Program-made: the position numbers and the translations under genes
Notes under the pieces: model-generated
Seen by the model: only the letters and a program-made list of their open reading frames with translations
What the model was told of the DNA's origin: nothing
The model's database searches: none
Shown: positions 58,314 to 64,000 of the stretch, in pieces
Layout: each line of letters starts with the position of its first letter
Numbering within the stretch: position 1 is the first letter of the stretch
Assembly: GCF_009917485.1 (NCBI RefSeq)
Contig: NZ_QZDT01000016.1
Span: 38,532-102,531, forward strand
Direction: 5' to 3'
DNA: 64,000 bases
Source of the DNA: Parablautia muri
Lineage (GTDB): Bacteria > Bacillota > Clostridia > Lachnospirales > Lachnospiraceae

Positions 58314-59507
58314 ATGAAAGCATATTTAATTCTGGAAGATGGAACTGTTTTTACAGGGACGCATATAGGCGCCCACAGGGAAATAATCAGTGAAATTGTA
58401 TTTAATACCTCCATGGCTGGATACTTAGAAGTGCTCACCGACCCATCCTACGCGGGACAGGCGGTCTGCATGACCTATCCTCTGATTGGCAACTATGGCG
58501 TATGCAGGGAAGATATGGAATCGAGTAAGCCCTGGCCGGACGGTTTTATCGTAAGGGAGCTGTCCCGTATGGCCAGCAATTTCAGAAAAGATATTCGTAT
58601 CCAGGAATTTTTGGAACACTATGAGATTCCCGGTATTGCAGGCATTGACACCCGCGCGCTTACTAAAATTCTCCGTGAAAAGGGCACCATGAACGGTATG
58701 ATTACCACCAATGGCAGCTACGATCTTCCTTCAATTCTCCCCAGGCTAAAGTCATACACCACAGGCAAGGTGGTCGAAAAAGTAACTTGTTCCCGGAAAT
58801 ATGAAATTAAAGGAGCCAAAGCACTATCCGAAAACGGGCCGCTCTCCGGTCAGGCAAAATTTGTGAGGGAGGACTACGAAAACGGGGTGCGGGAAATGCG
58901 TCCCAGCATGACAAAGGCATTAAACGGCCTGGGGAAAAGGGTGTCGCTGCTTGATTTAGGCGCAAAGGACAATATTGCGAGGTCTCTTGCCCAGAGAGGA
59001 TGTGATGTGACGGTATATCCGGCCCTTACAAAAGCGGAGGATCTTCTTTCCAATAAGCCAGATGGCATTATGTTAAGCAACGGCCCGGGAGACCCCAAGG
59101 AATGTGTGAGCATTATAAAAGAAATCAAAAAGCTTTATGAATCGGATGTGCCGATTTTTGCCATCTGTCTGGGGCACCAGCTGATGGCCCTTGCTACAGG
59201 AGCGGATACCTTTAAGATGAAATATGGGCACCGGGGCGGCAATCATCCGGTGAAAGATTTGGAAACAGGGCGGGTTTATATTTCTTCTCAGAACCACGGT
59301 TATGTGGTGGATATGGACAAGCTGGATGAAAAGATTGCTTATCCGGCCTTTATCAATGTAAATGACGGTACCAATGAGGGACTTGCCTATCGGGATAAAA
59401 ACATTTTTACCGTCCAGTTTCATCCTGAGGCCTGTCCGGGGCCGCAGGATTCAGGATACTTGTTTGACAGATTTATCAAAATGATGGAGGTGGGGAAAAA
59501 TGCCTAA
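58314..59507 (+). CDS. carA: carbamoyl phosphate synthase small subunit
   Basis: A 397-residue glutamine amidotransferase that supplies ammonia to CarB for pyrimidine and arginine synthesis. The N-terminal CarA domain (LEDGTVFTG, EIVFNTSMAGYLEVLTDPSY, GIAGIDTRALTKILREKG) is followed by a class I GATase: nucleophile Cys285 in FAICLGHQLM, and His370-x-Glu372 in VQFHPEA. It is longer than B. subtilis PyrAA because of inserts around residues 155-195. The SD is AAAGGGAG. It overlaps carB by 8 bases. Confidence 0.97.
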   Translation: MKAYLILEDGTVFTGTHIGAHREIISEIVFNTSMAGYLEVLTDPSYAGQAVCMTYPLIGNYGVCREDMESSKPWPDGFIVRELSRMASNFRKDIRIQEFLEHYEIPGIAGIDTRALTKILREKGTMNGMITTNGSYDLPSILPRLKSYTTGKVVEKVTCSRKYEIKGAKALSENGPLSGQAKFVREDYENGVREMRPSMTKALNGLGKRVSLLDLGAKDNIARSLAQRGCDVTVYPALTKAEDLLSNKPDGIMLSNGPGDPKECVSIIKEIKKLYESDVPIFAICLGHQLMALATGADTFKMKYGHRGGNHPVKDLETGRVYISSQNHGYVVDMDKLDEKIAYPAFINVNDGTNEGLAYRDKNIFTVQFHPEACPGPQDSGYLFDRFIKMMEVGKNA

Positions 59508-62500
59508 GAATCCAAATGTAAAAAGAGTCATGGTGATTGGCTCCGGTCCCATTGTAATCGGACAGGCAGCGGAGTTCGACTATGCAGGTACCCAGGCGTG
59601 CCGTTCCCTGAAAGAAGAAGGGGTGGAAGTTATACTGGTGAACTCCAATCCTGCTACCATTATGACGGATAAGAATATTGCAGATAAAGTATATATTGAA
59701 CCGCTAAATGCCAAGGTGCTAGAGCAGATTATCGAAAAGGAGAAACCGGACAGTATTTTGCCCACTTTAGGGGGACAGGCTGGGCTTAACCTTGGTATGG
59801 AGCTAGAGGAATCAGGCTTTCTTGCATCCCATGGGGTCAAGCTTCTTGGGACTACGGCCGCTACCATTAAAAAGGCGGAGGACAGACAGGAATTTAAGGA
59901 CACCATGGAAAAAATCGGTGAGCCCTGTGCCGCATCCAAAGTGGTGGAGACGGTGGAGGACGGAGTGGCTTTCTCGAAACTCATCGGATATCCGGTGGTG
60001 CTGCGGCCAGCCTATACGCTGGGCGGTTCCGGCGGCGGCATTGCCTACAACCAGGAACAGCTTGAGAGTATTTTGGAGAACGGCCTGCGCCTTTCCCGTG
60101 TAGGGCAGGTTTTGGTGGAGCGGTGCATTGCCGGGTGGAAGGAGATTGAGTACGAGGTAATGCGGGATGGAGCCGGGAATTGTATCACCGTGTGTAACAT
60201 GGAAAACATTGACCCGGTGGGGGTGCACACAGGGGACAGTATTGTGGTGGCGCCTTCCCAGACCTTGGGGGACAAGGAATATCAGATGCTGCGCAGCTCT
60301 GCTTTAAATATCATCAATGAATTGGAGATTACAGGAGGATGTAATGTGCAGTTTGCCCTTCACCCTGCCAGCTTTGAATACTGTGTGATAGAAGTAAACC
60401 CCCGTGTGAGCCGTTCCTCCGCGCTGGCCAGTAAGGCCACAGGGTATCCGATTGCAAAGGTGGCGGCCAAAATTGCGCTGGGCTATACGTTGGATGAAAT
60501 CAAAAACGCTGTCACAGGAAAAACCTATGCAAGCTTTGAACCTGCCTTAGACTATTGCGTGGTGAAGCTCCCGAGACTTCCTTTTGATAAATTTATCACT
60601 GCCAAGAGAACGCTGACCACACAGATGAAAGCCACCGGAGAAGTTATGAGCATTTGTGATAACTTTGAGGGGGCCCTGATGAAGGCGATTCGCTCTCTGG
60701 AGCAGCATGTGGACTGTCTTTTCAGCTATGACTTCAGCGCGCTTTCCATAGAGGAGTTAAAGGACAGGTTAAAAATTGTGGACGACCAGCGGATTTATGT
60801 GATAGGGGAGGCCCTTCGCAAGGGAATGGATTATGACACCATACACCATATTACCATGATTGATCACTGGTTTATTGACAAGATTGCTGTTTTGGTGGAG
60901 ATGGAAAAAGCGCTTAAAGAAGGGCCTCTTACGGTGGAGCTTCTTAAAGAAGCAAAGCGCATAGCGTTTCCCGACAATGTCATCAGCTCTCTTACGGGGA
61001 TTCCCGAAGGAGAAATCAAAAAGATGCGCTATGACAATGGTATTGTGGCAGCTTATAAGATGGTGGATACCTGTGCGGCCGAGTTTGAGGCAAGCACGCC
61101 CTATTATTATTCGGTTTACGGCAGTGAAAATGAGGCCGCTTTGACCAACCCGCCTAAAAAGGTCTTGGTGCTTGGTTCCGGGCCTATCCGAATCGGACAG
61201 GGAATTGAGTTTGACTACTGCTCCGTCCACGCTACCTGGGCTTTTTCAAAGGCAGGATACGAGACGATTATCATCAACAATAACCCGGAGACGGTGAGCA
61301 CGGATTTTGATATTGCAGATAAGCTTTATTTTGAACCCCTTACACCGGAGGATGTGGAGAGCATCGTAAATATAGAAAAGCCGGACGGGGCTGTGGTGCA
61401 GTTTGGAGGTCAGACAGCCATCAAGCTTACGGAGAGCCTGATGAAAATGGGAGTTTCCATCCTTGGGACAAAGGCCGAGGATGTGGATGCCGCCGAGGAC
61501 AGGGAACTGTTTGACAAAATTCTGGAACAGACTGAAATTCCCAGGGCGGCAGGCGGAACCGTTTATACAGCCAAAGAAGCCAAGGCGGTTGCAAATAAGC
61601 TTGGATATCCTGTGCTGGTAAGGCCTTCCTATGTGCTTGGGGGGCAGGGGATGCAGATTGCCATTTCCGATGAAGAAATAGAAGAATTTATGAACATTAT
61701 CAACCGGATTGCCCAGGACCACCCGATTTTGATAGACAAATATCTGGAGGGTAAGGAAATCGAGGTGGACGCGGTCTGTGACGGAATCGATATTCTGATA
61801 CCTGGTATCATGGAGCATATTGAAAGGACAGGAGTCCATTCCGGCGACAGCATTTCCGTCTACCCGGCCTTCACCATTTCGGATAAAGTAAAGGAAAAGC
61901 TTACGGAATATACAAGGAGGCTTGCAAGGGCGCTGCATGTGAAGGGGCTTATCAATATTCAGTTTATCGCCATTGGGGAAGAAGTGTATGTCATAGAGGT
62001 GAATCCCCGCTCCTCCCGCACCGTGCCTTATATCAGCAAGGTGACAGGTATTCCCATTGTTGACCTTGCAACGGAAGTTATGATTGGCAAAACCATCCGG
62101 GAGCTGGGCTACGAGCCGGGGCTTTATCCGGAGGCGGATTATTTTGCCATCAAGATGCCGGTGTTTTCTTTTGAAAAAATACGAGGCGCGGAAATTAGCC
62201 TGGGTCCTGAGATGAAGTCCACGGGAGAGTGTCTTGGAATCGGGAAAACCTTTCATGAAGCCCTCTACAAAGCGTTCCTCGGGGCAGGGGTAGACCTTCC
62301 CAGACATAAACAAATGATTATAACCGTAAAGGACGCGGACAAAGGCGAGGCGGTGGAGATTGGGCGTAGATTCGAAAAGCTTGGCTATATCATTTATGCC
62401 ACAAGGAGCACGGCGGCGGCGTTAAATGAGGCGGGGGTAAAGGCCCGCAAGGTCAATAAGATTTCCCAGGAGTCGCCTACGGTCATGGACCTTATTTTAG

Positions 62501-62697
62501 GGCACAGGATTGATTTGGTCATCGATACCCCTACCCAGGGAAGGGATAAGTCAAGGGATGGTTTTCTGATTCGGAGAACTGCCATTGAGACCGGCGTTAA
62601 CTGCATTACGGCAATGGATACGGCCCGGGCTCTGGTGACCAGTCTTGAGAATGCACACGACAAATTTACTTTGATAGATGTGGCTTCTATTGGGTAA
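59500..62697 (+). CDS. carB: carbamoyl phosphate synthase large subunit
   Basis: A 1065-residue enzyme with two ATP-grasp halves. The first half opens with VMVIGSGPIVIGQAAEFDYA and contains PTLGGQAGLN and RPAYTLGGSGGGIAYN; the second repeats this as VLVLGSGPIRIGQGIEFDY, VQFGGQTAIK and RPSYVLGGQGMQIA. The C-terminal MGS-like allosteric domain (about 935-1065) includes IDLVIDTPTQGRDKSRDG. It makes carbamoyl phosphate with CarA in the cytoplasm. The ATG overlaps the carA end, with GGAGGTGGGG as SD inside carA. Confidence 0.97.
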   Translation: MPKNPNVKRVMVIGSGPIVIGQAAEFDYAGTQACRSLKEEGVEVILVNSNPATIMTDKNIADKVYIEPLNAKVLEQIIEKEKPDSILPTLGGQAGLNLGMELEESGFLASHGVKLLGTTAATIKKAEDRQEFKDTMEKIGEPCAASKVVETVEDGVAFSKLIGYPVVLRPAYTLGGSGGGIAYNQEQLESILENGLRLSRVGQVLVERCIAGWKEIEYEVMRDGAGNCITVCNMENIDPVGVHTGDSIVVAPSQTLGDKEYQMLRSSALNIINELEITGGCNVQFALHPASFEYCVIEVNPRVSRSSALASKATGYPIAKVAAKIALGYTLDEIKNAVTGKTYASFEPALDYCVVKLPRLPFDKFITAKRTLTTQMKATGEVMSICDNFEGALMKAIRSLEQHVDCLFSYDFSALSIEELKDRLKIVDDQRIYVIGEALRKGMDYDTIHHITMIDHWFIDKIAVLVEMEKALKEGPLTVELLKEAKRIAFPDNVISSLTGIPEGEIKKMRYDNGIVAAYKMVDTCAAEFEASTPYYYSVYGSENEAALTNPPKKVLVLGSGPIRIGQGIEFDYCSVHATWAFSKAGYETIIINNNPETVSTDFDIADKLYFEPLTPEDVESIVNIEKPDGAVVQFGGQTAIKLTESLMKMGVSILGTKAEDVDAAEDRELFDKILEQTEIPRAAGGTVYTAKEAKAVANKLGYPVLVRPSYVLGGQGMQIAISDEEIEEFMNIINRIAQDHPILIDKYLEGKEIEVDAVCDGIDILIPGIMEHIERTGVHSGDSISVYPAFTISDKVKEKLTEYTRRLARALHVKGLINIQFIAIGEEVYVIEVNPRSSRTVPYISKVTGIPIVDLATEVMIGKTIRELGYEPGLYPEADYFAIKMPVFSFEKIRGAEISLGPEMKSTGECLGIGKTFHEALYKAFLGAGVDLPRHKQMIITVKDADKGEAVEIGRRFEKLGYIIYATRSTAAALNEAGVKARKVNKISQESPTVMDLILGHRIDLVIDTPTQGRDKSRDGFLIRRTAIETGVNCITAMDTARALVTSLENAHDKFTLIDVASIG

Positions 62698-63228
62698 TAA
62701 ATTCTATCAATATATATTATGTATTCAAGAACAACAAGAATTACTTCGCAACTTGCAAAAGAATTATTTTTTTGTTAAGCAAAATGCTATTTTTAATACT
62801 GAATTTATGTATATATGTGAAACTTTACGTGAAGTAGAACAAAGTATTATTATCCCGGAACAACTACAAGCTTTAGTCAACTCTATTCCTAAAAATGGCT
62901 AATATGACAGATAAATAGTAAATATGGCTATCAGGTTATGCATTAGAATGCTATTTTCAGAGATGGGAGTATGAAACCATAGTACATGTACCGAAAAAGA
63001 TAGATAGAAAAGTGGATGTAGAAAGCAGATATGATATTATTTTCTATTTTGTTGCGGTAACCAATTTGCTTTCTGATAGGTAACTAAATCGGTAAGGTGC
63101 ATATCAACAAGAAAAGACGGTATAGCCCTTGTAATAAGACTATATCGTCTAAGTTGCAATTAATTCCTTGTGATTAAGAATATTTCTCATTGTAAACTTT
63201 TAAAATTTAAAGAAGTTCCCTTATACGA
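62698..63228. other. AT-rich gap between carB and the toxin-antitoxin remnant
   Basis: A frame from inside carB stays open to 62902 and reads plausibly as protein (QEQQELLRNLQKNYFFVKQN) but has no start or SD; it may be a fragment of a lost gene. An imperfect stem at 63115-63150 (AGACGGTATAG with CTATATCGTCT) could terminate transcription. Nothing else is supported. Base composition is clearly lower in GC than in carB. Confidence 0.4.
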
Positions 63229-63633
63229 CTATACCGAGAGAATAAACGACTCATAATAATATGGAATTAGAGAGTCATGTGTCAGGAACTTCATTTCTTC
63301 TGCTTTCGCCTGAGCAATCATTATTCTGTCAAATGGATCATTATGCCGTGGGGCATTGTCTGGATATTTCAAATCTTTTAAAGCAAAGGTGTGTTGATTT
63401 AAAATTGGCAGAACTTTAAATCCTGTATTTTCACAACTTTGCGCCAGAGTGTACCCATCAATAATTACTTTTTCAGGATGTGACATATGTTTAATAATAA
63501 TTTCCCATATTGATGCAGTGCTGTAATATATTTCATTGTTTTCATCAACAAGAATGTCCTTTGCTGCTTTTGGTAGCTTAGGATCGTCCTATATTGCCCA
63601 AATAGCAATATGTGTATCAATCAAAACTTTCAT
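63229..63633 (-). pseudogene. VapC-like PIN-domain toxin with in-frame amber codon
   Basis: Starting from the ATG at 63633, the frame reads MKVLIDTHIAIWAI, then TAG (63591-63589), then DDPKLPKAAKDILVDENN and on to 63229. Family residues are present on both sides: the N-terminal metal Asp in LIDTH, and NDPFDRIMIAQAKAEEM with LTHD at the C-terminus. The family usually reads ALTDDPKLP here, so the TAG looks like a point mutation. PIN toxins are Mg-dependent RNases. It overlaps the antitoxin gene by 4 bases. It is probably inactive unless the stop is read through. Confidence 0.75.
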
Positions 63634-63872
63634 TTATCTACTCCAAACATTTCAGCAATTTCATTATTACACTCATCCAAATCATATCCATCTGCAATAA
63701 GTTTTTTCCCCTTTAGGATGCCCAATTTACGTTTTTTTCTTTGTGCTGTGGCCTCCATCAATTGGTTTTCAGCCGGTTTCACAAAACGCTGTATCATATC
63801 AAGTATAAATTCGAGGCTATCGTCAGACAAACCTTCTATTGATTGAACTACCTGATTGTGTAATGTGGACAT
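63630..63872 (-). CDS. antitoxin of the VapBC-like pair
   Basis: An 80-residue protein: residues 1-30 (VVQSIEGLSDDSLEFILDMI) look like an antitoxin dimer/DNA-binding region, and the C-terminal half, RKKRKLGILKGKKLIADG and ECNNEIAEMFG, would wrap the toxin. GAAGGAGGTG is ideally placed before the ATG at 63872. The ATGA overlap with the toxin gene is typical for type II toxin-antitoxin operons. It would be left without a partner if the toxin is dead. Confidence 0.8.
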   Translation of the reverse strand: MSTLHNQVVQSIEGLSDDSLEFILDMIQRFVKPAENQLMEATAQRKKRKLGILKGKKLIADGYDLDECNNEIAEMFGVDK

Positions 63873-63896
63873 TATAAGCACCTCCTTCAAAAACAT

Positions 63897-64000
63897 AACA
63901 CAAGTAACAATATAGTATTCTTTTTACATACTCAAACTTCGCACATAGATTTTAGCTATGCACCTTGAAAACTCAATATCTGGCAATGATTCAATTATCA
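63897..64000. other. right-hand end of window, no gene seen
   Basis: AT-rich. ACCTTGAAAACT at about 63962 recalls a phrase common in Firmicute rRNA spacers and mobile-element leaders, but it is too short to assign. Confidence 0.3.

Noticed and set aside
61246..62313. Long minus-strand frame opposite carB
   Set aside because: It is antisense to the highly conserved second half of CarB and reads as random Phe/His/Arg-rich sequence.
63589..63591. TAG in the toxin gene as pyrrolysine
   Set aside because: No Pyl context is known for PIN proteins and the position is usually Thr or similar in a turn; a point mutation is simpler.
63940..64000. ACCTTGAAAACT as the edge of an rRNA operon or mobile element
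   Set aside because: The match is only a short phrase; no rRNA or integrase sequence follows within the window.

Overview
The window looks like a chromosomal segment of a spore-forming anaerobic Firmicute, most likely Lachnospiraceae (Clostridia). I infer this from four stage V sporulation genes (spoVAA, AB, AD, AE), AddAB recombination genes, several ECF vitamin transporters, a spore-photoproduct-lyase-like radical SAM enzyme, carAB with class-typical overlaps, a tRNA-Leu without encoded CCA, and strong purine-rich Shine-Dalgarno (SD) sequences. No rRNA, CRISPR array, prophage or intact insertion sequence is visible.

Layout. 1-10 kb: the start of a cytidylate-kinase-like gene (minus strand), spoVAD, a degenerate GGDEF protein, an extracytoplasmic EEP-fold hydrolase, spoVAA-spoVAB, a small unknown gene, ridA, an EamA permease, a GH31 alpha-glucosidase overlapping an MBL hydrolase, and spoVAE. 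The spoVA genes are scattered rather than in one operon; spoVAA and spoVAE each have a near-perfect sigma-G promoter. 10-20 kb: pepP, a HAD phosphatase, addB-addA. 20-25 kb: an ECF operon (UPF0397 S component, a two-domain ATPase split by an apparent one-base frameshift, EcfT) behind a structured leader with cobalamin-riboswitch-like features, then a TPP riboswitch and thiT. 25-30 kb: a PadR/DUF1700/DUF4097 cassette, another ECF S component, TraX, and a nitronate-monooxygenase/FabK-like flavoprotein with FabT-like operators.

30-40 kb: MarR plus two half-size ABC exporters, an isochorismatase-fold hydrolase, a decayed CotH/VTC polyphosphate polymerase/DUF4956 cassette with at least six lesions, an orphan MetQ lipoprotein and a LysR regulator. 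40-48 kb: a chemoreceptor, a GH3 enzyme, tRNA-Leu(CAG), a lectin-fold-like protein, a ZIP transporter, and an unusual protein of nine 12-residue repeats with Phe every fourth position, flanked by 20-bp inverted repeats. 48-58 kb: a nucleosidase overlapping an SPL-like radical SAM gene, a DD-carboxypeptidase, rarA, a DUF5722 putative glycosidase, a hemerythrin protein and a DUF885 metallopeptidase-like protein. 58-64 kb: carA-carB, an AT-rich tract, and a VapBC-like toxin-antitoxin pair whose toxin has an in-frame amber codon.

Two families of dispersed intergenic repeats run through the window. One ends exactly at the SD of several genes (spoVAD, spoVAE, pepP), so it may supply ribosome binding sites. 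The most interesting items are the tetrad-repeat protein inside inverted repeats, the FabT-like operators, the leader RNA before the UPF0397 gene, the radical SAM/nucleosidase pair, and the SD-donating repeats. All family names come from recognising motifs by eye; no database search was possible.
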